Below are positions 1 to 9,305 of a stretch of DNA of 64,000 nucleotides, in pieces. The stretch comes from Paludibacter sp. (lineage in GTDB: Bacteria; Bacteroidota; Bacteroidia; Bacteroidales; Paludibacteraceae). Position 1 is the stretch's first letter. Each line of letters starts with the position of its first letter. The stretch spans positions 1 to 64,000 of the forward strand of contig JAQTUE010000001.1 of assembly GCA_028710415.1 (NCBI GenBank). The letters are read 5' to 3'. A program made the position numbers and the translations under genes. Below the pieces are notes generated by a model. It saw nothing but the letters and a program-made list of their open reading frames with translations. It did not search any database and was not told the origin of the DNA.

Positions 1-142
1 CTTCACTTGTAAAATATCCATCAGGTTTAACTCCAACTGTTGATTGATTTTCAAATTCAACAGAAGTATGGTGACGACATAACTCATCCATTAAATTTTT
101 ACCGGTTGGTGTGCTGTCATTTGTTTTTTTAGGGTGTATCAT
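1..142 (-). CDS. Hypothetical protein, 3' end outside window (partial)
   Basis: Open frame on the minus strand from an ATG at 142 running off the window edge at base 1, so only about 47 N-terminal residues are visible. The visible part is hydrophilic, starts MIHPKKTNDS, has no signal peptide, and contains a Cys-Arg-His-His stretch near residue 22. I do not recognise the family. A TAnnTTTG-type -7 element at 195-202 on the same strand would give a leader of about 45 nt, which supports the start and suggests a real gene. Function cannot be assigned from this fragment. Confidence 0.5.
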   Translation of the reverse strand, partial: MIHPKKTNDSTPTGKNLMDELCRHHTSVEFENQSTVGVKPDGYFTSE

Positions 143-194
143 TTTAGTTCTCAGTTGATAAACAATTAAATATATCTTTCTTTTGTTTATAGTG

Positions 195-202
195 CAAATA
201 TA
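195..202 (-). promoter_or_regulatory. -7 promoter element (TATATTTG) for the partial gene
   Basis: On the minus strand the sequence reads TATATTTG, matching the Bacteroidota consensus TAnnTTTG. It lies 53 bases upstream of the start codon at 142. No convincing -33 TTTG was identified. Confidence 0.5.
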
Positions 203-267
203 TAATCCCAAAAGTATTTACACTGTAGTTCAAAAGTCTCCTTCATGTATAGCAATTGTCAACTTTT

Positions 268-456
268 GGCAGGATAATGCCATGATGATACCATGATGAT
301 ACACTCATTATTTTGAAGTTTCCGTAACCTTATGCGGTAGTTACGTATATATTACGCTCCTTTTAATGGGTACGGGTTATATACGTAATTATAGCATAAC
401 TACCGCTTATCTCTAACGAAACCAGTGTATCATCATGGCATTATCATGGTATTATC
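268..456. repeat. Long imperfect palindrome (ATGATACC / GCGGTAGTTA arms)
   Basis: The left arm (about 271-304) carries words such as ATGCCATGATGATACC. The right arm (about 423-456) carries their reverse complement, GGTATTAT and GTATCATCATGG. An inner pair, GCGGTAGTTACG near 334 and its complement near 393-405, nests inside the first. The whole 190-bp block can fold back on itself with an AT-rich centre. It lies between two minus-strand genes and contains no credible coding frame. Confidence 0.75.
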
Positions 457-469
457 TTCCCATTCCGGG

Positions 470-645
470 GTTGAAGAGTTTGAAAGGTTTGAAAGGTTTG
501 TAGTTTGAAGAGTTTGAAGTTTGAGGTTTGAAAAGTTTGAGGTTTGAAGTTTGAAGAAAAGGCGTTCAGTGTTCAGTGTACCGTGTTCCGTGTTCCGCGT
601 TTCGTGTTCCGTATTCCGTGTTCCACGTTTCGTGTTCCGCGTTAT
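470..645. repeat. Two adjacent short-word arrays: GTTTGAAG, then GTTCCGTGTT
   Basis: Bases 470-556 are almost entirely GTTTGAAG / GAGTTTGAA words with small variations, with about ten copies spaced 7-12 bp. Bases 567-645 switch to GTGTTCCGTGTTCCGCG-type words, about eight degenerate copies. Neither array has an exact period, so these are not classical tandem repeats. Short open frames across this stretch are low-complexity artefacts. Related GTTTGAA words recur at 5214-5240, 38410-38512 and 56380-56428. The rest of the 143-808 gap shows no gene. Confidence 0.8.
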
Positions 646-808
646 GGTGCTTTCAACAGAAAACACTTTCGTGTACTTCGTACGACGAAAGGTTTAAGAA
701 CAAACCTGTCTTCGTTGCATACTATATATGCAATTGGTATAACAGATTAATTACTATCAAATTAAAAAAACAGCATCAAGAATTTGTAAATTAACTTATT
801 TTTCAATT

Positions 809-2200
809 CTAATAAATATTCCTTTTGCTGTTTTCTCCATCTAATGTGATCTTCAGATTCCGGTGTGCCAGTTTAAAGCCTTTTAAATTAATCACGATCT
901 GTTGTTCGTGTTTCTGTGGAATATCAAAGTACGAACGGTTATCTTCCACTACCGTATTTTGAATATCATCCATGTTTAGCCCTGCTTCTTCCACAAGGAA
1001 ATCCCGAAAGTTGCCTTTGTTAAAGCCCTGTGCAAAACCGATATTCATATACATGGTAACGGGAGTACTCTTTTGTTCCGGTTTTAGTTTAATATTTAAT
1101 TCGGAGAATCCAATATTAAGATCCGATTCCAATGATTTTATGTCTTCTAATTCTTCATTTTTAATCAGGCAGATGGATGTTCCGGTTTTTCCTGCACGTG
1201 CTGTACGGCCGCTGCGATGCGTATAATGTTCTGACTTTTCAGGCATGTGGTAATGAATGATATAATCCAGATCCTTAACATCAATTCCACGTGCGGCAAT
1301 ATCGGTGGCTACCAACAGGTTTATTCTGCCTTTTTTGAATCCGCGCATTACTTTGTCGCGCATTTCCTGATTCAGATTACCATGCAGGGCATCAGCGGTA
1401 ACTTCAAAACCAGCCAGTTGTTTGGCAAGTCGTTTGGCTGCTACTTTAGTCCGGCAAAAGGCAATCCCACGCTGGTCCTGCCGTTCTGACAAAAAGGCTT
1501 TCAGATAATCGAGTTTCTCACCTTGCTTATAAATTACATATTGATGCTCAATCTTTTGGTTCACAAATTCTTCCGCATTGATACGTATTTCTACAAAGTC
1601 AGGACGTAAATTGTCATGGATGATTTGTTTTACATCTCCGGGCATAGTTGCAGTGAAGAGCATTTTTGTAATGTCTTTTTTGCACGATGTCAGGATTTTA
1701 TCAATTTCACTTTTAAAACCCATGTTCATCATTTCATCGGCTTCATCAAGTACCAGGTACTTTAAATCCTGAAGGTTCAACGCATTTCGTTCAAGCAAAT
1801 CAATCAGACGCCCCGGGGTTGCCACTACTACATGGGTTGCCCGTTTCAGTTTTTGGATCTGATCGTCAATGGGTGCCCCGCCATAGACAGCCTCCGCAAA
1901 TACCCGCGATAAGTGTTTTGAAAAGAGAAAGAATTCACGTGCCACCTGCTGCCCTAATTCACGTGTAGGAACCAGCACCAAAGCCTGTATTTTGGGTAGC
2001 TTTGAATCAATGGTCTGGAGTATCGGCAGGCAAAAAGCTGCTGTTTTCCCGGTTCCTGTTTGTGCAACGGCTACCAGGTCAGTATTGTGTTGCAGGATAT
2101 GTGGAATTGCTTGCAGTTGAATATCGGTAGGTTCTGAGATCTTGTTTTCCTGAAGTGCCTGTACAATATTGTCGTTAATCCCTAAGTCTGAAAAAGTCAT
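809..2200 (-). CDS. DEAD-box ATP-dependent RNA helicase (DbpA-like C-terminus)
   Basis: A 463-residue DEAD-box helicase that unwinds RNA duplexes using ATP. Such proteins usually act in ribosome assembly, cold adaptation or mRNA turnover. Visible motifs are the Q motif (F3 to Q28), Walker A AQTGTGKT at 46-53, PTREL near 78, DEAD at 152-155, HRSGRTARAG in the second RecA domain, and a C-terminal region (about 385-455) resembling the DbpA RNA-binding domain. Motif III is TAT (183-185) instead of the usual SAT, a tolerated variant. The DbpA-type tail suggests binding to 23S rRNA, but specificity cannot be read from the sequence. It is transcribed alone after metH on the same strand with a 111-bp gap. 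The ATG at 2200 starts exactly at the family N-terminus. Confidence 0.93.
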   Translation of the reverse strand: MTFSDLGINDNIVQALQENKISEPTDIQLQAIPHILQHNTDLVAVAQTGTGKTAAFCLPILQTIDSKLPKIQALVLVPTRELGQQVAREFFLFSKHLSRVFAEAVYGGAPIDDQIQKLKRATHVVVATPGRLIDLLERNALNLQDLKYLVLDEADEMMNMGFKSEIDKILTSCKKDITKMLFTATMPGDVKQIIHDNLRPDFVEIRINAEEFVNQKIEHQYVIYKQGEKLDYLKAFLSERQDQRGIAFCRTKVAAKRLAKQLAGFEVTADALHGNLNQEMRDKVMRGFKKGRINLLVATDIAARGIDVKDLDYIIHYHMPEKSEHYTHRSGRTARAGKTGTSICLIKNEELEDIKSLESDLNIGFSELNIKLKPEQKSTPVTMYMNIGFAQGFNKGNFRDFLVEEAGLNMDDIQNTVVEDNRSYFDIPQKHEQQIVINLKGFKLAHRNLKITLDGENSKRNIY

Positions 2201-2311
2201 TTTATGGTTTTATGAAAAGCGTGAATATGGGAAAGTCGTTTTTTAAATCATAATCCGTTTTGACTATGATTCAAAAAACATCTGTGTTTAAATTCGTTGA
2301 AGGTAGAGTTT

Positions 2312-5044
2312 TTAAAATAAATTTGGTTTGCGTTTCTTAGCTTCGTCCAGGCTTAATAAGTCTGCCTTTTTTGTCTGTTTTTCACGCAAAGCCTGATATT
2401 CTGATGCAACTTCCGCTTCGTAGGCTGCATGGTTCTTTTCACTCATTAGCTGTGCTACTACATGTGTGTTTACTGAAGCATCTTTTACATAAACCACCGG
2501 CCCTTTATAATTAGGTGCAATTTTCACTGCAGTATGTATCTTTGAAGTGGTGGCTCCACCAATCAGTAAGGGAACTGTCAGACCTGCTTTCTGCATTTCT
2601 GCAGCCACGATAGTCATTTCTTCCAGGGAAGGTGTGATCAGTCCGCTCAAACCGACGATATCCACTTTTTCTTCAATGGCTACACGGATTATTTTCTCGG
2701 TTGGTACCATAACCCCAAGGTCAATCACCTCAAAATTGTTACATGCCAATACCACGGCAACAATGTTTTTCCCAATGTCATGGACATCACCCTTTACGGT
2801 TGCAATCAGGAATTTTCCTGCTGATGAGCTTTGACCGGGTACTTTCTCCGCCTCAATCACCGGTTGAAGGATAGCCACTGCCTTTTTCATGGTGCGTGCT
2901 GTCTTTACCACCTGTGGCAGGAACATTTTCCCATCACCAAACAGGTCACCAACGATATTCATACCACTCATCAACGGTTTTTCGATAATGTCAATGGCCG
3001 AATCGTATTGTGTCAGAGCTTCTGCCAGGTCTTCTTCCAGGAAGTCGCTGATTCCTTTGATCAATGCATATTCCAAACGACCCTGCAATGGACGGGAACG
3101 CCATTCATCCACTTTTTCCTCTTTTACTCCCGAGGCGGTATTTTTTACTTTTTCGGCCAGTTCAATCATGCGCTCTGTGGCATCCGGGCGGCGGTTTAGG
3201 ACTATATCTTCCACATGTTCCAGTAATACAGGGTCAATGTCCTGGTAAATCTGCAACATGCCTGCATTCACGATTCCCATATCCATGCCTTCTTTGATGG
3301 CATAATATAAAAATACGGAATGAATTGCTTCGCGTACAACGTTGTTGCCACGGAATGAAAAGGAGAGGTTGCTTACACCGCCACTGATTTTGGCATAAGG
3401 CAGGTTTTGTTTTATCCAACGGATGGCATTCAGGAAATCCACCCCATAATTGCTGTGTTCCTCAATGCCGGTTGCTATTGCCAGTATATTCGGGTCGAAG
3501 ATGATATCCTGGGGTGGAAAACCTACTTTATCCACCAATAAATAATACGCCCTGGTACAAATCTGTGTCTTCCGTTCGAAACTGTCTGCCTGGCCTTTTT
3601 CGTCAAATGCCATGACGATGGCAGCTGCCCCATACGCCCGGATCAATCGTGCTTTCTTCAGGAAATCTTCTTCTCCTTCTTTCAGACTGATGGAATTGAC
3701 AATACATTTCCCCTGAACGCATTTCAGGCCGGCTTCTATCACTTCCCATTTCGAGGAATCAATCATGATAGGCACACGGGATATTTCAGGTTCTGAAGCT
3801 AAATAGTGCAGGAAGGTTACCATTTCTTCCTTTGAATCCAACATGGCATCATCCATGTTGATATCTATAATCTGGGCACCTTCGTCCACCTGTTTGCGGG
3901 CAATCCTCAGGGCTTCTTCGTAATTCTTTTCATTAATCAACCGGAGGAAAGCTTTTGAGCCCGCTACATTGCAGCGTTCACCAATGTTGGTAAACAAGGA
4001 TTTTTCTTCTATCTCCAGTAATTCCAATCCGCTTAATTCCAGGTTTGTACTCTTAACTCTTCGTTCCCTTGGTTGTGCGTTCTGAATCAATCCCTGATAC
4101 GTTGCAATGTGATCGGGGGAAGTTCCGCAACAACCGCCAATAATATTCACCAGTTGTTCGTCCATGTATTCTTTTACCTGCAATGCCATGGTTTCAGGTG
4201 TTTCGTCGTATTCACCAAACTGGTTAGGCAGCCCGGCATTCGGATAGGCACTTACAAAGCAGGATGAGTGTGTGCTTACTTCATGCAAATACGGCTTTAA
4301 GTCTTTTGCTCCAAACGAGCAGTTTAGTCCAACCGATAATAGATTGGCATGTCCCACAGATGCCAGGAAAGCCCGAATGGTTTGTCCTGACAGGGTCCTG
4401 CCGCTTTGATCAGCCACTGTTGCCGAGAGCATGATGTCAACCCTTTTATCGAGCTCTTTCATGGCTTCTTCGGCGGCATAAATAGCTGCCTTTGCATTCA
4501 GGGTGTCAAAAATTGTTTCTATCAATAAAGCATCAACTCCTCCTTCAATCAATGCCAGGATTTGTTCCTTATAGGCTGAAACCAGATCTTCGTAACTGAC
4601 AGCACGGTAAGCAGGATTATTCACGTCAGGTGACATGGAGGCTGTTTTATTGGTTGGGCCTACTGCTCCGGCTACAAACCTTGGCTTATCTGGATTCTTT
4701 GCTGTAAACTCATCGGCAGCCTGACGTGCGAGGCGTGCCCCGGCAAGGTTTATCTCACGGACAAATTCGCCCATTCCATAATCTTCCATCGAGATACGTT
4801 GGGCGTTGAAAGTATTCGTTTCAATAATATCTGCTCCCGCATTCAGATATTCTGAATGTATGGAACGAATGATGTCCGGTTGGGTCAAGACAAGTAAGTC
4901 ATTATTCCCCTTTACCAGGTTCTTCCAGTTTGCAAACCTTTCCCCGCGGTAATCTTTTTCCGCAAGTTTGTGACGTTGTATCATAGTTCCCATCGCTCCA
5001 TCCAATACCAGGATGCGATGTTCAAGTTCAGTTCTAAGTTTCAT
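2312..5044 (-). CDS. metH: Cobalamin-dependent methionine synthase MetH, lacking the activation domain
   Basis: Transfers a methyl group from 5-methyltetrahydrofolate through cobalamin to homocysteine, giving methionine. Domain order is homocysteine-binding (about 1-320, zinc ligands C242, C305 and C306 in NCSFG and GGCCGT), pterin-binding (about 350-620), cobalamin cap (about 640-735) and B12-binding Rossmann domain (about 740-890, with the lower axial His755 in DVHDIGKN). At 910 residues it stops where the Escherichia coli enzyme (about 1227) continues into its SAM-binding activation domain, so reductive reactivation must depend on another protein. A -7 element TATCTTTG at 5064-5071 gives a very short leader. 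It is transcribed downstream of gpmI on the same strand, but a terminator at 5157-5191 separates the two. Confidence 0.96.
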   Translation of the reverse strand: MKLRTELEHRILVLDGAMGTMIQRHKLAEKDYRGERFANWKNLVKGNNDLLVLTQPDIIRSIHSEYLNAGADIIETNTFNAQRISMEDYGMGEFVREINLAGARLARQAADEFTAKNPDKPRFVAGAVGPTNKTASMSPDVNNPAYRAVSYEDLVSAYKEQILALIEGGVDALLIETIFDTLNAKAAIYAAEEAMKELDKRVDIMLSATVADQSGRTLSGQTIRAFLASVGHANLLSVGLNCSFGAKDLKPYLHEVSTHSSCFVSAYPNAGLPNQFGEYDETPETMALQVKEYMDEQLVNIIGGCCGTSPDHIATYQGLIQNAQPRERRVKSTNLELSGLELLEIEEKSLFTNIGERCNVAGSKAFLRLINEKNYEEALRIARKQVDEGAQIIDINMDDAMLDSKEEMVTFLHYLASEPEISRVPIMIDSSKWEVIEAGLKCVQGKCIVNSISLKEGEEDFLKKARLIRAYGAAAIVMAFDEKGQADSFERKTQICTRAYYLLVDKVGFPPQDIIFDPNILAIATGIEEHSNYGVDFLNAIRWIKQNLPYAKISGGVSNLSFSFRGNNVVREAIHSVFLYYAIKEGMDMGIVNAGMLQIYQDIDPVLLEHVEDIVLNRRPDATERMIELAEKVKNTASGVKEEKVDEWRSRPLQGRLEYALIKGISDFLEEDLAEALTQYDSAIDIIEKPLMSGMNIVGDLFGDGKMFLPQVVKTARTMKKAVAILQPVIEAEKVPGQSSSAGKFLIATVKGDVHDIGKNIVAVVLACNNFEVIDLGVMVPTEKIIRVAIEEKVDIVGLSGLITPSLEEMTIVAAEMQKAGLTVPLLIGGATTSKIHTAVKIAPNYKGPVVYVKDASVNTHVVAQLMSEKNHAAYEAEVASEYQALREKQTKKADLLSLDEAKKRKPNLF

Positions 5045-5063
5045 ATGTTCTGGTTTTAAAATG

Positions 5064-5071
5064 CAAAGATA
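5064..5071 (-). promoter_or_regulatory. -7 promoter element (TATCTTTG) of metH
   Basis: The minus strand reads TATCTTTG, an exact TAnnTTTG match, 20 bases upstream of the metH ATG. This implies a leader of roughly a dozen nucleotides. There is therefore no room for a cobalamin riboswitch in the leader, which is notable because B12-related genes often carry one. Confidence 0.6.
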
Positions 5072-5156
5072 ATGCTAAGTAATTAATAATTAATAATCAA
5101 CAATTAATTATTCAGTTATTCTTTTCAAATTTAATGATTTTATGACTATGACAGGT

Positions 5157-5193
5157 AAAAAAACGCTGAAAATATCGATTTTCAGCGTTTTTA
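5157..5193 (-). terminator. Intrinsic terminator after gpmI
   Basis: An 11-bp perfect stem (ACGCTGAAAAT at 5163-5173 with its complement at 5178-5188) has a 4-nt loop and is flanked by A and T runs. On the minus strand the stem is followed by seven Ts. It lies about 70 bp after the gpmI stop and before the metH promoter. Confidence 0.85.
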
Positions 5194-5213
5194 CTTCTTC
5201 GCAGCATGTATGA

Positions 5214-5250
5214 AACTTTCAAACTTCAAACTTCAAACTTCTTGCTTCTT
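5214..5250. repeat. Short CAAACTT word array
   Basis: Three to four copies of TTCAAACTT sit just downstream of gpmI. They are the complement of the GTTTGAA words at 470-556, 38410-38450 and elsewhere. A run of TTAATAATTAAT-like words at 5080-5110 sits in the same gap. Confidence 0.6.
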
Positions 5251-5261
5251 ACTCCTTACCT

Positions 5262-6785
5262 CTAATTGATAAGTCCTTTACCAGTCATTTCCTTTGGCTG
5301 TTCGATACCCAGAATCTGACAAATTGAAGGAGCTACATCAGCCAGGATACCATTTTCTACTTTAGCATCCTTACGGCTGGTAACGTATACAAAAGGAACC
5401 GGATTCAACGAGTGTGCGGTATTTGGTGACCCATCAGCATTCTCAACAAAATCAGCATTTCCATGGTCGGCAATGATGATCACTTCGTAATCATTCGCTT
5501 TGGCTGCTTCTACGACTTCTTTTACACAATTGTCAACAGTAACGACTGCCTTTTGTACTGCTTCGTAAATACCGGTATGGCCTACCATATCACCATTTGC
5601 AAAGTTCAGGGCAATGAAATCGTATTTTTGTGTGTTCAGGGCTGCAACCAGTTTGTCGGCTACTTCAGGGGCACTCATTTCAGGTTGAAGGTCATAGGTT
5701 GCCACTTTAGGCGATGGTACCAGTATTCTTTCTTCTCCTTCAAACTCACTTTCGCGTCCTCCCGAGAAGAAGAATGTTACGTGAGCAAATTTTTCTGTTT
5801 CGGCAATGCGCAGTTGTTTTAATCCCAACCCGGATACATATTCTCCCAATGTGTTCTGAACATTGTCTTTGTCGAACATAACATGCAGTCCTTTGAAGGA
5901 AGAATCATACGGAGTCATGCAATAGAATTCGAGGGGAATAGTTTGCATTCCCTGGTCTGGCATGTCGGTTTGTGTCAACACAACTGTCAGTTCTTTCGCA
6001 CGGTCATTGCGGTAATTGAAGAAAATCACTACATCACCTGCTTCAATCTTAGCCAATGGTTTGCCGGCAGCATCAACTGCAACGATTGGATTAATAAATT
6101 CATCGGTTATCCCTGCATCGTAAGAGGTTTGCATGGCTGAAACCACATCGGTGACTGCAGTACCGGTTCCGTTTACCAACAAGTCATAGGCCAGTTTTAC
6201 GCGTTCCCATCTTTTGTCACGATCCATGGCATAATAGCGTCCGATCACAGACGCAATTTTACCTCCGGATTTCTGCATATGTTGTTCCAATTGTTCCAGG
6301 AATCCTTTCCCGCTGCGGGGATCCGTATCGCGTCCGTCCATAAAGCAATGAACAAAAGCATCATCAATACCATACTCTTTAGCGATGTCACATAACTTCA
6401 TTAAATGGTCCAATGAACTGTGAACTCCACCATCTGAAACCAATCCAAGGAAATGAATTTTCTTTTTATTCTCCTTTGCATACGAATAAGCGCTGATAAT
6501 TTCAGGGTTCTGCAGGATGCTGTTGTCGCGGCATGCAATGTTGATTTTCACTAAATCCTGATATACCACTCTTCCTGCACCGATATTCAGGTGACCTACT
6601 TCCGAGTTGCCCATTTGACCGTCAGGAAGCCCGACATCTTCTCCCGAAGCCAGCAGTTGTGAATTAGGATAATTTGCCAATAATGAATTCCAGTAAGGGG
6701 TTGGCGTACTGTAGATGGCATCGGAATGAGTATGACTCCCTATTCCCCAACCATCCAAAATCATAAGTAATGCTTTCTTGCTCAT
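5262..6785 (-). CDS. gpmI: 2,3-bisphosphoglycerate-independent phosphoglycerate mutase
   Basis: Interconverts 3- and 2-phosphoglycerate in glycolysis and gluconeogenesis, using a phosphoserine intermediate and two Mn ions. The 507-residue length is normal for the family. Visible sites are the metal ligand D11 in ILDGWGIG, the catalytic Ser61 in [10 protein letters not shown], the [12 protein letters not shown] substrate loop, and the C-terminal metal site ADHGNAD. The ATG at 6785 sits directly before the conserved N-terminus. A -7 element TAATTTTG at 6868-6875 and a terminator at 5157-5193 suggest a monocistronic unit. Confidence 0.97.
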   Translation of the reverse strand: MSKKALLMILDGWGIGSHTHSDAIYSTPTPYWNSLLANYPNSQLLASGEDVGLPDGQMGNSEVGHLNIGAGRVVYQDLVKINIACRDNSILQNPEIISAYSYAKENKKKIHFLGLVSDGGVHSSLDHLMKLCDIAKEYGIDDAFVHCFMDGRDTDPRSGKGFLEQLEQHMQKSGGKIASVIGRYYAMDRDKRWERVKLAYDLLVNGTGTAVTDVVSAMQTSYDAGITDEFINPIVAVDAAGKPLAKIEAGDVVIFFNYRNDRAKELTVVLTQTDMPDQGMQTIPLEFYCMTPYDSSFKGLHVMFDKDNVQNTLGEYVSGLGLKQLRIAETEKFAHVTFFFSGGRESEFEGEERILVPSPKVATYDLQPEMSAPEVADKLVAALNTQKYDFIALNFANGDMVGHTGIYEAVQKAVVTVDNCVKEVVEAAKANDYEVIIIADHGNADFVENADGSPNTAHSLNPVPFVYVTSRKDAKVENGILADVAPSICQILGIEQPKEMTGKGLIN

Positions 6786-6867
6786 ATTATTTTGTTGATT
6801 ATTATTTATTTAGATTTTTATGTTGGTTGATTGCCAACCCGGGTATCCCCCTGTTTTTTTGAAGGTG

Positions 6868-6875
6868 CAAAATTA
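6868..6875 (-). promoter_or_regulatory. -7 promoter element (TAATTTTG) of gpmI
   Basis: The minus strand reads TAATTTTG, matching TAnnTTTG, about 83 bases upstream of the gpmI start. Confidence 0.5.
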
Positions 6876-6940
6876 CTCATTTTTCAGCATTTAGCCTACA
6901 TATTCCCAACGATTTTTTATTTCTAATTTGCCAAAATAAA

Positions 6941-7130
6941 GTACAAACCACAAAAGTCACAAAAGAATCACAAAAGTTAAGCTTACATTCCACCAACGTT
7001 AATGTCAAGTACACATTAGATTTTTGGTTTTTAATCTCAGATTTTAAATGCTTTTAGTACTTTCATTTTTCGTATTCTTTCTTGTAAAATCTAATTGCTT
7101 TTGTGATTCTTTGGTGACTTTTGTGGTTAG
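6941..7130. repeat. Split hairpin of CACAAAAG words between gpmI and lysO
   Basis: Left arm 6945-6980 is built of ACCACAAAAGTCACAAAAG-type words. Right arm 7094-7129 is the near-exact reverse complement (CTTTTGTGATTCTTT, GACTTTTGTGG). About 110 bp of AT-rich sequence separates them. It occupies most of the 500-bp gap between the divergent genes gpmI and lysO and has no coding potential. Apart from the two promoter elements nothing else is seen in the gap. Confidence 0.75.
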
Positions 7131-7258
7131 TCTTTTCTTTGTAAGTTACTCAATATAAATCTATTTTGTAATTATTGTTTTTTGGTCATGTACTTAGCCC
7201 TTTGAGCTGTATTTCACATTTTTAAATCAATACATTTTCAAATCTTTAAATTTCCGCC

Positions 7259-7266
7259 TATCTTTG
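7259..7266 (+). promoter_or_regulatory. -7 promoter element (TATCTTTG) of the lysO pair
   Basis: TATCTTTG, an exact TAnnTTTG match, 23 bases before the ATG at 7289. The predicted start of transcription is near 7273, leaving a leader of about 16 nt. Confidence 0.65.
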
Positions 7267-7288
7267 CACTCTTAAAAGTCAAAATCCT

Positions 7289-7564
7289 ATGTTTATTGTC
7301 ATTGCCTGTATGATCACCGGAATTGTCGTGGGATATTTATTCCGGCACCATAAGCTACGTTTCATACACAAATTCATTCTGACGCTCATCTGGTTGTTAT
7401 TGTTTTTGCTGGGCTATGAAGTCGGTGCCAACGAAACGGTTATCCGTCAATTTGGAACGCTTGGATTGGAAGCTTTCCTGCTTGCCTTTGCCGGAACATT
7501 AGGAAGTGTGATTTTTGCAGGGTTGCTCTGGTTGACGGTTCGTACTAAATCCCTGCCTAAATGA
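7289..7564 (+). CDS. LysO family lysine exporter, N-terminal subunit
   Basis: A 91-residue protein with three predicted membrane segments (about 2-17, 27-47, 62-84). It matches the N-terminal third of the single-chain LysO (YbjE, DUF340) lysine exporter known from enterobacteria, which is about 300 residues. The following gene supplies the rest; together they total 291 residues. Its stop overlaps the next start by 4 bp (ATGA), the usual sign of translational coupling between subunits made in equal amounts. The predicted role is export of L-lysine across the inner membrane. The split is most likely a natural two-gene form and not a frameshift, because the second part has its own start codon and ends normally. 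Confidence 0.8.
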   Translation: MFIVIACMITGIVVGYLFRHHKLRFIHKFILTLIWLLLFLLGYEVGANETVIRQFGTLGLEAFLLAFAGTLGSVIFAGLLWLTVRTKSLPK

Positions 7565-8163
7565 AAGGAAGCCTGATCATCCTGTCCTTTTTTGCCACCG
7601 GATTGCTGCTTGGCATATCCCGCTTTCTACCACATGATATTTTAAGTCAGAATGTGAGTTTTTATGTGTTGTGTGCCTTGATGTTTTCGGTGGGTATCAG
7701 CATTGGCAACGATCCTTCTTCCTTCCATCAGTTCCGGAACCTGAATCCCCGTTTAATATTCCTGCCGTTGATGACCATCCTGGGAACCTGGCTGGGGGTA
7801 CTGGCAGTGAGTATCTTCCTAAAAAACCGCACCATGGCCGATTGCCTGGCTGTGGGCTCAGGCTTTGGGTATTATTCGCTCTCCAGCATTTTGATTACCC
7901 AGTGCAAAGGAGTGGAGTTGGGTACCATTGCCTTGCTGTCGAATATCATGCGCGAAGTTATGACCCTGCTGTTTGCCCCCTGGATGGTACGGTATTTCGG
8001 TAAATTAGCCCCCATTTGTGCCGGGGGTGCCACCACCATGGATACCACCTTCCCCATTATCATCCGTACCTCCGGAAAAGACTATGCCATTGTGTCTATT
8101 TACCAGGGGTTTATTATGGATTTTACCGTGCCTTTTTTGGTAACTTTCTTCTGTAGTTTATAG
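7561..8163 (+). CDS. lysO: LysO family lysine exporter, C-terminal subunit
   Basis: A 200-residue integral membrane protein with about five to six hydrophobic segments. It carries the conserved LysO region: GSGFGYYSLSS near 100-110, a NIMREV stretch, and GGATTMDTTFP, which contains conserved polar residues inside the membrane. It is predicted to export L-lysine and possibly toxic analogues such as thialysine, as shown for the E. coli protein. It overlaps the preceding small subunit by 4 bp and shares its promoter at 7259-7266. Confidence 0.88.
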   Translation: MKGSLIILSFFATGLLLGISRFLPHDILSQNVSFYVLCALMFSVGISIGNDPSSFHQFRNLNPRLIFLPLMTILGTWLGVLAVSIFLKNRTMADCLAVGSGFGYYSLSSILITQCKGVELGTIALLSNIMREVMTLLFAPWMVRYFGKLAPICAGGATTMDTTFPIIIRTSGKDYAIVSIYQGFIMDFTVPFLVTFFCSL

Positions 8164-8213
8164 ATAAGTTGAATTTATTTTACAATTACATTGTTTTGTT
8201 AAAAGTTATTTAA

Positions 8214-8221
8214 TATCTTTG
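8214..8221 (+). promoter_or_regulatory. -7 promoter element (TATCTTTG) with upstream TTG
   Basis: TATCTTTG matches TAnnTTTG and has a TTG at 8191-8193, 20 bp upstream, as expected of a -33 box. It serves the secreted protein at 8256. Confidence 0.6.
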
Positions 8222-8255
8222 AAGCTTAAATGCTTTAATATTGTAATTCTATTCT

Positions 8256-9305
8256 ATGAAACTTTCTACCCGATTCTTGATTGCATTTTCCTTCTTTACC
8301 ATATTGTTAAATGCCCAGACTGGTTTTCGTCCGGGGTATGTGATCAAAGAACAGGGTGACACCTTGTTTGGTCAGGTTGATTTCCAGAGCGAAAGGCGGA
8401 TGGGTGAAAAATGTACTTTCAGGCAAAATGATACTGCCAGCGTTGTGACTTTTTCTCCCGGTGAAATTGTAGGATACCGGTTTGTCGAAGGAAAATACTA
8501 TGTTTCCAGGGTTCTGAAGGGCAATAAAGTATTTCTTGAATTCCTGATCAAGGGGCGCGTTGATATTTATTTTAGAACCGATAAATACAGCGATCATTAT
8601 TATATTGAAAACGACAGCCTGGGTATTGCCGAGTTGCAGTATAGTGAGACTTACAAGCGCATTGGGGAAATGGAGTACCTGGATAAGTCAACCCGACATT
8701 TTGGGCTGTTGAACTATTATATGAAGGATGCTCCGGGATTGAGGACTGAGATCTTAAAGGTGAAGAAACCGGAACGCAAAAACCTGATTGCCCTTGCCAA
8801 AGATTATCATAATGTGGTTTGTGATGGTGAAAAATGCATTATTTATGAGAATAAACCGCCATTGATTAAAGTTAACCTGGAGGTTTTATGCGGTGTGTTT
8901 AATGTCCCATCCTATAAAAATGCAGTGCAGCCCTTATTTTTGAAAGCCGGGGCGATCGCACATATCTGGGCGCCGAGTGTCAGTGAAAACTGTTTTATTA
9001 ATCTAGGCATTATCAGCGTAAAGACCCCGGATTTATTGTCCAATGAATTACCTCCCTTTTCGGTCTTCTTTCCGGTTCAACTCGAATACATCTTCCCTTC
9101 AAAATATGTTCAACCAAAAATAGGAATTGGCACGGTATCATTCCCATTTCTCATTCCAAACTACATGATTGGGGCAAATGTGAAACTCTCAAAGAAGTAT
9201 TTTTTATCCTTTAATTACGAAGCCATCTTTTCATCGGATTATATCATAATTCCCCAAAAAATCATTGCCCATTCTCTTACTGCCGGTTTTAATGTGGCCT
9301 TATAA
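8256..9305 (+). CDS. Secreted protein of unknown function (349 aa)
   Basis: I do not recognise the family. A signal peptide covers about residues 1-20 (MKLSTRFLIAFSFF then NAQT), so the protein is exported. The N-terminal half has a conserved block (GYVIKEQGDTLFGQVDF, then GEIVGYRF, KVFLEFLIKG) that recurs in the decayed copy just downstream at 9492. The C-terminal half (about 205-349) has alternating hydrophobic segments, starting with PPLIKVNLEV and ending in an aromatic- and valine-rich tail, which would fit an outer-membrane beta-barrel. That is an inference. This looks like a Bacteroidota lineage-specific family in tandem copies. Confidence 0.8.
   Translation: MKLSTRFLIAFSFFTILLNAQTGFRPGYVIKEQGDTLFGQVDFQSERRMGEKCTFRQNDTASVVTFSPGEIVGYRFVEGKYYVSRVLKGNKVFLEFLIKGRVDIYFRTDKYSDHYYIENDSLGIAELQYSETYKRIGEMEYLDKSTRHFGLLNYYMKDAPGLRTEILKVKKPERKNLIALAKDYHNVVCDGEKCIIYENKPPLIKVNLEVLCGVFNVPSYKNAVQPLFLKAGAIAHIWAPSVSENCFINLGIISVKTPDLLSNELPPFSVFFPVQLEYIFPSKYVQPKIGIGTVSFPFLIPNYMIGANVKLSKKYFLSFNYEAIFSSDYIIIPQKIIAHSLTAGFNVAL

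Noticed and set aside
433..794. Short open frames of 68-77 residues over the GTTTGAAG and GTTCCGTG arrays
   Set aside because: Their products are low-complexity repeats of the array words, overlap on both strands, and have no start context. They are artefacts of the repeats.
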